The notes: generated by a model not told the origin, from the letters alone. A DNA stretch of 64,000 nt from Paenibacillus ottowii (GCF_006874425.1 NZ_VIJZ01000003.1:496001-560000), one strand, 5' to 3'; positions 16,826 through 26,565 are shown, counted from the first letter of the stretch. Numbers and translations are program-made.

Positions 16826-17494
16826 TTATAGAGTGTCCCCCGGGACAGGTTTCGTCGTTCTTCCCGCCATTCCTTCGAGCGCCCAGACAAGCCCCCCCAC
16901 AGCAAGGGTGGAGACGACCGCTATAATTGCTGTTCCGCCGACATGCAGCAGCAACACGGGAACCCACAGCAGTCCAAGTATCCGATGGATGGTTCGCATC
17001 CACTTGTTACGTACCTTATTAATATAGAAGCCGTACCCGGAGATAGCCAGTATAATGGAAAAAGCCGCCAGTCCGGAAAAGGTTTTGTGATCTTGAAATT
17101 TAGTAATCAGGAAATAGGCACCGTGAACAGCAATAAGAATCAAGGTCGCCCAACCCAGCAGTTTATGCAAGGAATGAAACAACTTCCCGGCTTTTCTAAC
17201 CAACATTGACGGTGATCTCAGCTTCTTCTTAAACCAGAACCAACAGAAAGATGCCGCTCCAAGGAACACAGAGATCGTACCTAAGGTATTAAATATTTCT
17301 CCATTGCCCCCACCACCTTTTCCGCCGGGACGTCCGCCCATGTGCTCTGGTAGATTGCCGCCTCCCGGAGGTCGCATGCCAGGCTTGCCACCGGAAACCG
17401 AGGACATGTAGTAATAGTAGATTACGAGTAGAGCCGCTACCGTAACTGCGATGATTGCCGGAATCCAAACCTTCTTTTTCATTTTCGTTTTCAT
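16826..17494 (-). CDS. DUF4405-like/cytochrome b561-like four-helix membrane protein
   Basis: 222 residues. The order is: basic start, one membrane helix (about 9-30), an outer loop of about 35 residues very rich in Gly and Pro, then four more helices. Paired histidines lie in helices: HSLHKLLGW, AVHGAY, TIHRILGL and LLHVGG, a pattern expected for haem ligands in b561- or ferric-reductase-like proteins. It is divergent from the Rieske-FAD oxidoreductase at 17648, which suggests (inference) a shared electron-transfer role. Start ATG 17494. Confidence 0.78.
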   Translation of the reverse strand: MKTKMKKKVWIPAIIAVTVAALLVIYYYYMSSVSGGKPGMRPPGGGNLPEHMGGRPGGKGGGGNGEIFNTLGTISVFLGAASFCWFWFKKKLRSPSMLVRKAGKLFHSLHKLLGWATLILIAVHGAYFLITKFQDHKTFSGLAAFSIILAISGYGFYINKVRNKWMRTIHRILGLLWVPVLLLHVGGTAIIAVVSTLAVGGLVWALEGMAGRTTKPVPGDTL

Positions 17495-17604
17495 TAATTA
17501 TGCATCCTCCCCGGGAAAATTGCCTTGATTGTACCCGGTCAAGCTGAAAACAAGATTAAAGCTGGCTGAAAGTATCCCTTTTTGGGGTATATAAAATCTT
17601 ACAA

Positions 17605-17632
17605 TGATAACAATATATATAAATTGTTATCA
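17605..17632 (+). promoter_or_regulatory. Candidate operator in the leader of the Rieske oxidoreductase
   Basis: Perfect 10-bp inverted repeat TGATAACAAT (17605-17614) and ATTGTTATCA (17623-17632) with 8-nt spacer, ending 2 nt before the ribosome binding site. Repressor-type position; no regulator gene adjoins. Confidence 0.55.
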
Positions 17633-17647
17633 AAGAGGTGTTGAAAA

Positions 17648-19186
17648 ATGAAACAAGATGAAAATCATGCCACCTTTCCACAATTTCCAGAATCATATTG
17701 GTTAGCTTCAACGGATATCCCCAGTTTTCCCAAGCCTAGTGAAGATATTCAGGTGGATGTTGCCATTGTAGGTGCGGGGATCACTGGTATCACCACTGCT
17801 TATTTACTTTCAAAAAAAGGGCTAAACGTCGCGGTCGTCGACGCAGGGCGGATACTTCATGGAACAACGGGCCATACAACTGCCAAAATTACCGCACAAC
17901 ATGATTTGATCTATAGCGAGTTTCTCTCCCATTTTGGTAAGGAGAAAACCAGGCTCTATTACGAAGCCAACCGCGATGCTCTGCAATTTATCAGACAAAC
18001 GGTAGAAGAGTATCATATCGATTGTCAATTTACAGAAGAAGACGCCTACGTTTATACATGTGCAGATACGCATGTAGAAAAAATCGCCGACGAATATAAA
18101 GCATACAAGGAACTTGGCATCCCAGGAAGGTATGTCGAACAAACGCCTCTACCCTTTTCAACTAAAGCAGCTATTATGATGGAAAATCAAGCTCAGTTTA
18201 ATCCTGTTCCTTTCTTAAGGTATCTGGCTAATCAAGTCATTCAGCAAGGCGGAAAAATTTATGAGCAGACCACCGTTGCTGGTGTGGAGCAAGGAAACCC
18301 GGCCACCCTTAATACCAGCGACGGATATAAAATAACCTGCAACCATGTCGTTTCCTCCTCTCATTTTCCGTTCAATGATCCAAACGCTCTTTATTTTGCG
18401 CGATTGCATGCCGAGCGCTCTTATGTATTAGCCGTCAAGACCGACAGAACCTATCCGGGCGGTATGTACCTAAGTGCAGAAACTCCAAAACGTTCGCTTC
18501 GCTCCGTCCTAATAAAGGGTGAACCGATGGTCATCATCGGTGGCGAAGGCCACAAAACGGGCCAGGGAATCTGCACATTTCAGTACTACGAAGCATTAGA
18601 AAAGTTCGCAGAGCAAACATTTGGGTTAAAGGAAATCGTCTATCGCTGGTCGGCCCAAGACTTGTACACGCTAGACAAGCTCCCTTATATTGGGCAGGAA
18701 CTATCCGATGTTTCTAACATCCTCGTTGCTACGGGCTATAAAAAATGGGGGATGACGACAAGTGTCGCGGCAGCTTTATTAAATACGGATCTGATAACCA
18801 GAAAGGAAAGCCCGTACCGGGATCTTTTCACCCCCTCAAGATTTCATGCAGACCCTGACATTAAAACATTTGTAACCCAAAATGCGAATGTAGCGAAGCA
18901 CTTGATTGCCGGGAAGCTGGAAATTAGCTATAAAAAAGCCGAAGAGCTCCAGCAAGACGAAGGGGCAGTCATCCGGGTAAACGGCAAAAGGGCGGGCGCA
19001 TATCGAGACCCACAAGGAACATTACACCTGGTGGACACTACGTGCACCCATATGGGCTGCGAAGTCGAATGGAACGAGGCGGAAAGAACATGGGATTGCC
19101 CTTGTCATGGCTCACGCTATTCATATCAAGGTGAAGTCATTGAAGGGCCGGCTAAAAAAGCACTTGGCAAGGTTGAGTCCGAATAG
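17648..19186 (+). CDS. FAD-dependent oxidoreductase with C-terminal Rieske domain (YhfW-like)
   Basis: 512 residues. The N-terminal DAO-type FAD domain has VAIVGAGITGITTAYLL (about residues 38-54) and the GTTGHTTAK segment. The last ~95 residues form a Rieske [2Fe-2S] domain with ligands CTH and CPCH (CTHMGC about 470, CPCHGSRY about 486). The length and fusion match Bacillus YhfW. It probably oxidises an amine or similar substrate and passes electrons through the cluster; substrate unknown. ATG 17648 has GAGGTG upstream. A palindrome in the leader (17605-17632) implies repressor control. It is divergent from a haem-like membrane protein. Confidence 0.9.
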   Translation: MKQDENHATFPQFPESYWLASTDIPSFPKPSEDIQVDVAIVGAGITGITTAYLLSKKGLNVAVVDAGRILHGTTGHTTAKITAQHDLIYSEFLSHFGKEKTRLYYEANRDALQFIRQTVEEYHIDCQFTEEDAYVYTCADTHVEKIADEYKAYKELGIPGRYVEQTPLPFSTKAAIMMENQAQFNPVPFLRYLANQVIQQGGKIYEQTTVAGVEQGNPATLNTSDGYKITCNHVVSSSHFPFNDPNALYFARLHAERSYVLAVKTDRTYPGGMYLSAETPKRSLRSVLIKGEPMVIIGGEGHKTGQGICTFQYYEALEKFAEQTFGLKEIVYRWSAQDLYTLDKLPYIGQELSDVSNILVATGYKKWGMTTSVAAALLNTDLITRKESPYRDLFTPSRFHADPDIKTFVTQNANVAKHLIAGKLEISYKKAEELQQDEGAVIRVNGKRAGAYRDPQGTLHLVDTTCTHMGCEVEWNEAERTWDCPCHGSRYSYQGEVIEGPAKKALGKVESE

Positions 19187-19259
19187 CACGACCCTTTCTG
19201 AATAAACCTAGTTATGCTGGACAATATACCTTTCAGAGTCATAAAAGTAAGGTGATCCT

Positions 19260-19418
19260 ATGATAAGCCAAGTCCAAATCAAAGCTATTGATATGCATGA
19301 GCAAATTTCAACGTACATGATTGAACGTGGCTGGTATCACCCATGGAACGTAAACGAGCAGCTATCGATGGATCTGCAAAATATCAACACTGCATTACAA
19401 GCTCCAGTTTTTTTGTAA
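19260..19418 (+). pseudogene. C-terminal half of a CotF-type spore coat domain (52 codons)
   Basis: ATG 19260 with AAGGTGAT 4 nt upstream; stop TAA at 19416-19418. The product reads like the second half of a coat F domain: AIDMHEQISTYMIERGWY followed by NEQLSMDLQNINTAL. Full-length coat F proteins carry a further ~35-60 residues before this. An in-frame stop at 19248 shows the rest is absent here. It may be translated as a fragment or be a remnant. Confidence 0.5.
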
Positions 19419-19470
19419 CAGGATGCCGTGGGCATTATACGAAGCACGTCTTTGCTTATCTATGAAAACG

Positions 19471-19513
19471 ACAAAGCCGTCCTTCACGCCAATTGGTGTA
19501 AAGACGGCTTTGT
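19471..19513 (-). terminator. Hairpin downstream of the aldo/keto reductase
   Basis: Nearly continuous stem ACAAAGCCGTC / GACGGCTTTGT with inner pairing around CAATTG. The T run is weak on both strands, but position at the convergent end fits a terminator. Confidence 0.6.
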
Positions 19514-19532
19514 GAGTTATATCATGATCCTA

Positions 19533-20528
19533 TTATTCGGCTTGCCAATTTGGCATCCGCTCTGCCGGGTAACGAAGGCCTGCGGCCATGCCTTTGGGGA
19601 TGATGGCGTTAATCGTCTCCATTTCTTCTGTGGACAAGTCTACATCAACTGCTCCTGCATTTTCCTCTAAATACTTAACCCGTTTGGTGCCAGGAATCGG
19701 TACAATTCCCTCTTGCGCAAGCAGCCAGGCCAAAGCCAGTTGAGAAGGTTTGACCCCTTTTTGAGCAGCTAGGTCCTTAACATGCTGCACCAGATCCAGA
19801 TTCTTTTGGAAATTTTCAGGCTGAAAACGCGGCACAGTGCGACGGAAATCATCTTCTGCGAAATCATCAAACTTCTGAATTTGTCCGCTCAAAAAGCCGC
19901 GGCCAAGTGGACTGTAGGCCACAAATTCGATGCCCAGCTCCTTACATGTCGGTATAACCTCATCTTCCGCTTCCCTGCTCCATAAGGAGTATTCCGTTTG
20001 CAGTGCTGTAATCGGATGTACCTTGTGAGCGCGTCTGATCAGTGCAGGAGACGCTTCAGATAGCCCCAGATAGCGGACTTTTCCCGCTTGGACCAGATCA
20101 CTCATCGCCCCTACCGTTTCTTCGATAGGTACATTGGGGTCGACACGGTGTTGGTAGTATAAATCAATCACATCTACGCCCAATCTTTGCAGGCTGCGAT
20201 CACATGCCTGTTTTACATATTCGGGACGGCCGCTTACCCCCATAAATGCACCATCTTCCCCGCGCATAATCGAAAACTTGGTAGCTAACACCACTTCATC
20301 ACGCCGGCTGCGCAGAACTTGGCTAATCAGTTCTTCATTTTTTCCCACACCGTAGGTGTCGGCAGTATCCCAAAAGTTGATTCCCAGCTCCAACGCACGA
20401 TGAAGCGTTTTGATTGATTCCTGATCATCCAACTCACCATAATACTCGGACATTCCCATGCAGCCCAGCCCTAGAGCAGATACTTGAAGGTCGCTGTTAC
20501 CCAGTTGTTTCTTTTTCAATTCTATCAC
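19533..20528 (-). CDS. Aldo/keto reductase (AKR13-like)
   Basis: 331 residues. TIM-barrel AKR: catalytic Asp and Tyr in [16 protein letters not shown] (about residues 51-66), Lys in LATKFS, and His in YYQHRVD. The NADPH-binding C-terminal [14 protein letters not shown] is present. It reduces aldehydes or ketones with NADPH; substrate unknown. Start ATG 20528 follows TAGGAGTG. Monocistronic. A more distant aldo/keto reductase occurs at 26562. Confidence 0.9.
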   Translation of the reverse strand: MIELKKKQLGNSDLQVSALGLGCMGMSEYYGELDDQESIKTLHRALELGINFWDTADTYGVGKNEELISQVLRSRRDEVVLATKFSIMRGEDGAFMGVSGRPEYVKQACDRSLQRLGVDVIDLYYQHRVDPNVPIEETVGAMSDLVQAGKVRYLGLSEASPALIRRAHKVHPITALQTEYSLWSREAEDEVIPTCKELGIEFVAYSPLGRGFLSGQIQKFDDFAEDDFRRTVPRFQPENFQKNLDLVQHVKDLAAQKGVKPSQLALAWLLAQEGIVPIPGTKRVKYLEENAGAVDVDLSTEEMETINAIIPKGMAAGLRYPAERMPNWQAE

Positions 20529-20699
20529 TCCTAAATTGTCAGAATAGTTACGTATTTCCTAATCACCACGTTACATCCCGTATGTTACTACTTAAAGTTA
20601 ACTTCAAGTCAAGTGGGATTTCGACATGCTGTTTTCATTTTGTAATTATGTATGAACAGAAGCGCTTCATAGCTTCTGAAAGAAGGTAAAGAAATTCAT

Positions 20700-21329
20700 T
20701 TACAGTGCTAAGGCCTCTTCTGTAATCTTTTTGATATCAATGGATGATGGCGTCTCTTCCTTAACCATATCTGGCAGGATATGTTCCAAAAAATATTCGA
20801 CGCATTTTAATTTAATATTTTTGATTTTTACAAGCGCATTGCGATACATCACGACAAATTCCTTTTCGGTATTCCCTCGCTGAAGCTCGGCAAACGCTTC
20901 ATACACCTGATCCATTTTATCCGCAACCTCTAGAATTAAGCCTTCAACCGAATCATCTTTACCCTCTCTTAACTGTTTGCGGAAAATCGCTTTAAAATCC
21001 TCTGGAATATTCTCTTCAATAAAATACTCAATCATGCCTTCTTCGACCTGCTGGATTAATAGCCGCAGTTCCTTGGAGGAATGCTTCACAGGCGTTTTAA
21101 TGTCTCCAATAAAAATCTCCCCGTAATCGTGACTGCTGGTAATCTCGTATAGCTTTTTCCAGTCAATTCGGACACCGTTTCTCTCTTCAATATCAGCCAG
21201 CGTTTTGGCATATTGTACTACTTTCCAAGAATGAGCCGATACACTATGTTCCTCGAATTTAAACTTGCCCGGACAACGAATAATTCTTTCCAACTCATTA
21301 AGCGATCGAAAATAGGTGTGAATCCCCAT
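20700..21329 (-). CDS. HD-domain hydrolase, YfbR-like 5'-deoxynucleotidase type
   Basis: 209 residues from the ATG at 21329, the usual MGIHTYFRSL start; an ATG four codons earlier lies too close to AAAGG. HD metal site: EEHSVSAHSWKV (His in helix 1), SSHDYGE (His-Asp pair), and EVADKMDQVYE. The pattern fits YfbR-type dNMP phosphatases of the HD superfamily, although phosphodiesterase activity cannot be excluded. It is divergent from the two-component system with about 165 bp between them. Conserved neighbours in other genomes would help define its role. Confidence 0.83.
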   Translation of the reverse strand: MGIHTYFRSLNELERIIRCPGKFKFEEHSVSAHSWKVVQYAKTLADIEERNGVRIDWKKLYEITSSHDYGEIFIGDIKTPVKHSSKELRLLIQQVEEGMIEYFIEENIPEDFKAIFRKQLREGKDDSVEGLILEVADKMDQVYEAFAELQRGNTEKEFVVMYRNALVKIKNIKLKCVEYFLEHILPDMVKEETPSSIDIKKITEEALAL

Positions 21330-21495
21330 CCATACATCCATCCTTTAAACGTTATGAGATTGCAGATACACACCAACTATAAACCTCAACTATTAACAGC
21401 AGATTATCGCAACATCAAGTTGAATCGATCACATATAGCACATACACAAATTTTGCTATACACTTTATATAAAAATGTAAAAAGTGGTGAAATCA

Positions 21496-22191
21496 TTGTT
21501 CAAAATCTTGCTGATTGAAGATGATCAAACTTTGTTCCATGAAATCAAGGACAGGTTAACTCAATGGGCCTATGATGTGTATGGAATCCAGGATTTTAGT
21601 AAAGTCATTCAAGAATTCACAACGATAAAGCCTGATCTGGTCGTGATTGATATCCAGTTGCCGAAATTTGATGGCTTCCATTGGTGTCGAATGATTCGAT
21701 CTCACTCTAACGTCCCGATTATCTTCTTATCATCGCGCGATCATCCTACGGATATAGTGATGTCAATGCAGCTTGGGGCGGATGATTTTATCCAAAAGCC
21801 CTTCCATTTTGATGTACTGATTGCCAAATTACAGGCGACACTTCGCCGCGTATACAATTACAATACAGAGCCCACTTCCCTCAAAACCTGGTGTGGTGCC
21901 ACAGTCGATTACGAAAAGAATATCGTGACCCATGAGGCAGGTTCCATCGAATTAACCAAGAATGAAATTTATATATTAAAGCTGCTGATTGAGCAAAAGA
22001 ACAAAATTGTCTCCCGGGAGGAGTTAATTAAAAGCCTATGGGATGATGAACGCTTTGTCAGCGACAACACCCTGACTGTCAACTTGAATCGCCTGCGGAA
22101 AAAGCTGGATGAGCTGGATTTGGGCCGTTTCATTGAAACGAAGGTGGGACAAGGCTATATGGCCATCGAAGAGGCACCTGCCTATGATTAG
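21496..22191 (+). CDS. Response regulator, OmpR/BceR type
   Basis: 231 residues from the TTG at 21496, giving the family start MFKILLIEDD; AGTGGTGA lies about 5 nt upstream. Earlier GTG codons at 21484 and 21487 overlap that site. Receiver domain with acidic pair Asp9-Asp10, phosphoacceptor Asp52 (VVIDIQLP) and Lys in QKPF. The C-terminal OmpR winged helix (KNEIYILKLLIEQKNKIVSREELI split over helices) follows. It overlaps the kinase gene by 8 nt and precedes an ABC pair, the BceRS-BceAB layout for sensing peptide antibiotics. Confidence 0.9.
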   Translation: MFKILLIEDDQTLFHEIKDRLTQWAYDVYGIQDFSKVIQEFTTIKPDLVVIDIQLPKFDGFHWCRMIRSHSNVPIIFLSSRDHPTDIVMSMQLGADDFIQKPFHFDVLIAKLQATLRRVYNYNTEPTSLKTWCGATVDYEKNIVTHEAGSIELTKNEIYILKLLIEQKNKIVSREELIKSLWDDERFVSDNTLTVNLNRLRKKLDELDLGRFIETKVGQGYMAIEEAPAYD

Positions 22192-23188
22192 AGCATACTT
22201 GAAAGAAAGGCGGAGCTGGATTGCATTATTTGTATGCCAACAAATGCTGATCCTTCTCATCGCTTATGTGGATGCGGCAATCCCGTTGACGCCGATCCTG
22301 TATGTCGTTTTCTTATCTATGTTGGTTTTTTCGGTTTTTCTAATCGTCCGCTATCCCAAGGAAACCAAGTTCTATCGGGCCCTGGAGGGATGGGAGGGTT
22401 CCCTCGAATTAACCGGCATGGGCGAACCTGAGAGTCCGTTTGAGCGAATTATTGAACACAAAATAATCCATCAGACCGAACGATTACAACAGATCATCTC
22501 GCAAAATCAATTGACCCTCGAACATGAAAAAGATGAGCTGTTATCCTGGATTCATGAGGTAAAAACACCTTTAACCGCCATGCATCTGATGATTGAGCGA
22601 CTGGAGGACAAATCTCTTAAGGCTCAGCTAACCTATGAATGGCTGCGAATTCATTTATTGCTGGACCAACAGTTGCATCAGAAGCGCATATCTTTTATTG
22701 AAAACGATTTGTATATTGAGCAAATAGATCTTAAATCTCTCGTTTTTAAAGAAATCAAAGCATTACAGTCATGGTGCATCCAAAAGGGGATCGGTTTTGA
22801 CATCCTGCTTGAGCAAATGGAAGTGCTGAGTGATGCCAAATGGCTGGCTTTTATCATCAGGCAGCTCTTAACCAATGCCATCAAATATAGCGATGCCAGT
22901 GATATTATCATTCACAGCTATGAACAGGGAGACCGAATACAGCTTGAGGTTCAAGACTTTGGGCGCGGAATTGATCCGAAGGATATACCTCGCATTTTCG
23001 AGAAAGGTTTTACATCCACAACCCAACACTCTGATCATACTTCAACAGGCATGGGGTTATATTTAGCGAAAAAGGCAGCACAATCCTTGCTCATACATAT
23101 AGATGTGCACTCCAAACCGAACACGGGTACTACCTTCACTTTAATTTTTCCCAAACGAAATGATTTTGTAAGTATGCTGAGCATGTGA
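22184..23188 (+). CDS. Intramembrane-sensing histidine kinase, BceS type
   Basis: 334 residues from ATG 22184, which overlaps the regulator stop (ATGATTAG). Two membrane helices (about 13-30 and 36-56) with almost no outer loop, the hallmark of intramembrane-sensing kinases that depend on their ABC partner. H-box IHEVKTPL gives His124. The N box (LLTNAIKYSD), G1 (VQDFGRGI), F box (FEKGFTS) and G2 (STGMGLYL) are present. The stop codon lies inside the BceR-like box at 23181-23204. Expected stimulus: bacitracin-, nisin- or lipid II-type peptides. Confidence 0.9.
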   Translation: MIRAYLKERRSWIALFVCQQMLILLIAYVDAAIPLTPILYVVFLSMLVFSVFLIVRYPKETKFYRALEGWEGSLELTGMGEPESPFERIIEHKIIHQTERLQQIISQNQLTLEHEKDELLSWIHEVKTPLTAMHLMIERLEDKSLKAQLTYEWLRIHLLLDQQLHQKRISFIENDLYIEQIDLKSLVFKEIKALQSWCIQKGIGFDILLEQMEVLSDAKWLAFIIRQLLTNAIKYSDASDIIIHSYEQGDRIQLEVQDFGRGIDPKDIPRIFEKGFTSTTQHSDHTSTGMGLYLAKKAAQSLLIHIDVHSKPNTGTTFTLIFPKRNDFVSMLSM

Positions 23189-23204
23189 CAGAGATGTCAC
23201 ATGC
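23181..23204 (+). promoter_or_regulatory. BceR-type operator upstream of the ABC genes
   Basis: Perfect 10-bp inverted repeat GCATGTGACA GAGA TGTCACATGC. The core TGACA-N4-TGTCA matches the described BceR-like box (TNACA-N4-TGTNA). It overlaps the kinase stop codon. A TATAAT at 23253-23258 lies about 60 nt downstream, with no good -35, as expected for an activated promoter. The trailing TTTTAT means weak terminator activity is also possible. Confidence 0.7.
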
Positions 23205-23289
23205 TTTTATGTATTGTTCGCCGATTCAAAGGAAAAACATCAGCGCGGTTTTTATAATAAGGCTACAAGAACAATAAGGAGTGCATGAA

Positions 23290-24051
23290 GTGAATATTTT
23301 AGAAGCCCACAAAATTCATAAAACCTATGGTAATAAGCTAAATATGCAGGAGGTTTTGAAGGGAATAGATATCGTCATTGAAGAAGGGGAATTTGTCAGT
23401 ATTATGGGAGCCTCTGGCTCAGGTAAAACCACATTGCTAAATGTCCTTTCCTCCATTGATAAAGTAAGCCACGGTTCCATTAAAATCAATGACATCGAAA
23501 TGACGAAAATGAAAGAAAAGCAACTGGCTGAATTCCGCAAACAGCATTTAGGCTTTATTTTTCAAGAGTATAATCTGCTGGATACGCTCACCGTGAAGGA
23601 GAATATCCTTTTGCCCCTATCTATCACTAAAACGCCTAAAAAAGAGGCTAACCGAAGATTTCAGGAAGTCGCTACAGAACTGGGGATTTATGAGCTCAAG
23701 GACAAATATCCCAATGAAATCTCGGGCGGACAGAAACAGCGTACATCTGCGGCTAGAGCGTTTATCCATGAGCCTACGATTATTTTCGCCGATGAACCTA
23801 CGGGGGCGCTGGATTCAAAGTCGGCTTCCGATCTATTAAACAAGCTAGGTCAGCTGAACCGAAAGCGCAAGGCCACGATTATTATGGTCACGCATGATCC
23901 TGTCGCAGCCAGCCATTGTAGCCGCGTCATATTTATTAAGGATGGGCAAGTATATACCCAGCTTCATAAAGGCATGCAGGAAAGACAAAGCTTCTTCCAG
24001 GATATCATGAAAACTCAAGCGGTCTTAGGTGGGGTTCAACATGAACATTAA
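23290..24051 (+). CDS. ABC transporter ATP-binding protein, BceA type
   Basis: 253 residues from the GTG at 23290, which has AAGGAG 8 nt upstream. Walker [10 protein letters not shown] (about residues 40-48), Q-loop in FIFQEYNLL, signature SGGQKQR (145-151), Walker B IIFADE (164-169) and the H-loop THDP. The signature has Lys where SGGQQQR is usual in this family. It powers the BceB permease, which frees lipid II-cycle intermediates from peptide antibiotics and signals to the kinase. It overlaps the permease gene by 11 nt. Confidence 0.92.
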   Translation: MNILEAHKIHKTYGNKLNMQEVLKGIDIVIEEGEFVSIMGASGSGKTTLLNVLSSIDKVSHGSIKINDIEMTKMKEKQLAEFRKQHLGFIFQEYNLLDTLTVKENILLPLSITKTPKKEANRRFQEVATELGIYELKDKYPNEISGGQKQRTSAARAFIHEPTIIFADEPTGALDSKSASDLLNKLGQLNRKRKATIIMVTHDPVAASHCSRVIFIKDGQVYTQLHKGMQERQSFFQDIMKTQAVLGGVQHEH

Positions 24052-25981
24052 TGTACTCATTCTAAAAAATCTGAAAAAAAACCTGAGCAATTATTATCTC
24101 TATGTTTTTGCTCTCATTTTCAGTGTTGCGCTCTATTTCGCTTTCGTCACCATACAGTACGATCCCTCCATGGACGAAGTGAAGGGCTCTATTAAAGGTG
24201 CAGCTTCCATACGGGCAGCCAACGTTTTACTGGTTGCTATTGTCTGCATTTTCCTGATGTATGCCAATAATATTTTTATAAAGAGACGAAGCAAAGAAAT
24301 TGGCTTATTTCAATTAATCGGGATGACAAAAAGCAAAATCTTTCGCATTTTAAGTGCTGAAAACTTAATTTTATACTTTGGTTCTCTTTTCGTTGGAATT
24401 GGAATTGGATTTTCTTTTTCCAAATTAGTGATCATGATCTTATTTAAGACGACAGGCGTCGAAGCCATTGCCACTCTATATTTCTCTATCCAAGCACTGA
24501 CCCAAACACTCATCGTTTTTGTTGCCATCTACTTGCTGATCATGGTCATGAATTACTCTTTTATCAAAAGACAAAGTATTTTATCTTTGTTCCGAGTAAC
24601 CTCAACTACCGAAGGGAAAATCAAGAAAATAACGATTTTTGAGATGGTCATCGGGATCATGGGCATCTCGCTTATCGCTTTGGGATATTATGTTTCCTCC
24701 AGATTATTTGGTGGTGACTTTACCTCCTTAAATGAACTATTTATGGCGATGGTATTTATTTTAGGTTCTGTCATCATCGGAACACTTCTTTTTTATAAAG
24801 GGTCCATCCGCTTTATTTCCAATATGATCAGAAAAAGCAAAGGCGGCTACTTAAACATTCATGAGGTACTGTCTCTCTCATCTATCATGTTCCGCATGAA
24901 ATCTAATGCTTTGTTGCTGACCATTATTACAACCGTATCTGCACTCGCCATTGGGTTGCTCTCCTTAAGCTATATTGCCTATTATTCTGCCGATCAAGCA
25001 GCTGAGGAGAATGTACCTTCCCATTTTGCGATGACGAACATACCAGATGCAGAGAAATTCAAGACTTTACTTCATGAGCATGATATAAAGTATCGAGAAA
25101 AGAAAATTGAAGTGATTCAAGTCAGTGTAAACGCAGCGCAAATCATGGAGACTCCGCCGAAAGATCTAAATGTCGGTGCGGATTCCACGATACTGCCTGT
25201 CATTAGCGATCAATCTGTGGAGGATACGGATGTATCTCCAGGACAGACGATTTTAACAGGCTATAATGATTTTTTACAGAAATTTATGTCCTTGAAAAAT
25301 TTTGGTCCCCTGGATTTGAAGGGAAAAACAGAAGTTATACATCAACAATATGTAGGTCTAAAAAGGGATTATGTCATTCCTTACTATTTTACAGTCGGAG
25401 GACTACCCACTGCCATTGTAGACGAAACCATCTTTGAGCGGTTAAAGAAAGACGTAAATCCTAAGATTCAGAAGAAGTCATCCCTATATATCGGAATTGA
25501 TATATTAAATGCAGCACAGATCAAAGAGGCCGATCGCCTGTTTGCAGCTGCGAATTTTAACGATCAACAAACATCACAGCTTGAAATGAGCAGCAATCAG
25601 AAGAGCAATATGGGAGTGATCATGTTTGTAGTTGGCTTTTTGGGACTTACTTTTCTTATTACATCAGGCTGCATCCTTTATTTTAAGCAAATGGATGAGA
25701 GCGAAGACGAAAAGTCCAATTATACTGTGTTGAGAAAGTTGGGGTTCACCCAGAGCGACCTGCTGCGAGGCATTAAAATCAAACAACTCTTTAACTTCGG
25801 CATTCCGTTAGTGATCGGTCTATCACACAGCTATTTCGCCGTCCAATCTGGCTGGTTCATGTTTGGAACCGAAGTTTGGATGCCTATGATCATCGTAATG
25901 GTGCTATACACTGCCTTATACTCCATTTTCGGGGTGCTATCCATTCTGTATTATAAAAAGGTCATTAAATCCGCATTATAA
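24041..25981 (+). CDS. ABC transporter permease, BceB type
   Basis: 646 residues from the ATG at 24041, inside the end of the ATPase gene. About ten membrane helices: one at the N-terminus, a group of three (FtsX-like) at about 55-165, further pairs to about 315, a large outer domain (about residues 325-520), and three C-terminal helices. The big extracellular domain between helices 7 and 8 is the hallmark of BceB-type permeases and determines peptide specificity. It forms the resistance and sensor complex with the ATPase and kinase. A strong terminator follows. Confidence 0.92.
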   Translation: MNINVLILKNLKKNLSNYYLYVFALIFSVALYFAFVTIQYDPSMDEVKGSIKGAASIRAANVLLVAIVCIFLMYANNIFIKRRSKEIGLFQLIGMTKSKIFRILSAENLILYFGSLFVGIGIGFSFSKLVIMILFKTTGVEAIATLYFSIQALTQTLIVFVAIYLLIMVMNYSFIKRQSILSLFRVTSTTEGKIKKITIFEMVIGIMGISLIALGYYVSSRLFGGDFTSLNELFMAMVFILGSVIIGTLLFYKGSIRFISNMIRKSKGGYLNIHEVLSLSSIMFRMKSNALLLTIITTVSALAIGLLSLSYIAYYSADQAAEENVPSHFAMTNIPDAEKFKTLLHEHDIKYREKKIEVIQVSVNAAQIMETPPKDLNVGADSTILPVISDQSVEDTDVSPGQTILTGYNDFLQKFMSLKNFGPLDLKGKTEVIHQQYVGLKRDYVIPYYFTVGGLPTAIVDETIFERLKKDVNPKIQKKSSLYIGIDILNAAQIKEADRLFAAANFNDQQTSQLEMSSNQKSNMGVIMFVVGFLGLTFLITSGCILYFKQMDESEDEKSNYTVLRKLGFTQSDLLRGIKIKQLFNFGIPLVIGLSHSYFAVQSGWFMFGTEVWMPMIIVMVLYTALYSIFGVLSILYYKKVIKSAL

Positions 25982-26001
25982 TCGACCAAAATTCAAAATG
26001 T

Positions 26002-26028
26002 CCCCTGGCAAAAGTGCCAGGGGCTTTT
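26002..26028 (+). terminator. Terminator of the Bce-type operon
   Basis: 9-bp GC-rich stem CCCCTGGCA / TGCCAGGGG with a 4-nt loop followed by CTTTT. Confidence 0.9.
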
Positions 26029-26133
26029 CCAAGTATTTGAGCATTTTCGTTCCTGCGTGTACAATAAAATAACTATCATCGTAACCCCAAAGGGGGAGAG
26101 CTTATATTATTATTCATCATCAATGGCATCGGC

Positions 26134-26565
26134 ATGGCAGCAAATATTATACTCGGTTCCTCTGTAGGGGTGGCTATAATCGTAGGCATCGTCTTTTTCC
26201 TGATCGGCTTTCCTGAGTTTAAAAAATCGCCAAAGCTCACGAACAAGGCTAAAAAAGACATCACTTATATTATGTCAACACTATTAACGCTTGTGATATT
26301 CGTAGTTATCGTTTCTTGGAATATTCATACTTCAGGTGACCTGTTTCTTGAAGGTCCGCTAACACCGCAGATGAAGCTTCACTGGGGGCAAAAGGTATTG
26401 ATTCTAGGATTGGCAGAAGGTCTATGGGCTGTCATTAGTCTAAAATGGCTGTTGCCCTTCTTTTTTGATCCACTGGACCTCAGTAAGAAGCAAATCCTCG
26501 TTTTAGTGAGCGGGATTGCATTTAGTGTGGTTTCAGGGATCTATGCCGTGCTTGAAGCAAGCTAA
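26134..26565 (+). CDS. Small membrane protein of unknown family (four helices)
   Basis: 143 residues if started at the ATG at 26134. Four hydrophobic helices are visible (about 8-28, 45-65, 85-105 and 122-140). I do not recognise a family. The start is odd: no ribosome binding site precedes 26134, whereas AGGGGGAGAG at 26091-26100 lies ~35 nt upstream and the frame stays open back to it, adding a hydrophobic ILLFIINGIG. No ATG, GTG or TTG follows that site at a normal distance, so a rare start (for example ATA 26104) or a mutated start codon is possible. The last 4 nt overlap the convergent aldo/keto reductase. Confidence 0.65.
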   Translation: MAANIILGSSVGVAIIVGIVFFLIGFPEFKKSPKLTNKAKKDITYIMSTLLTLVIFVVIVSWNIHTSGDLFLEGPLTPQMKLHWGQKVLILGLAEGLWAVISLKWLLPFFFDPLDLSKKQILVLVSGIAFSVVSGIYAVLEAS

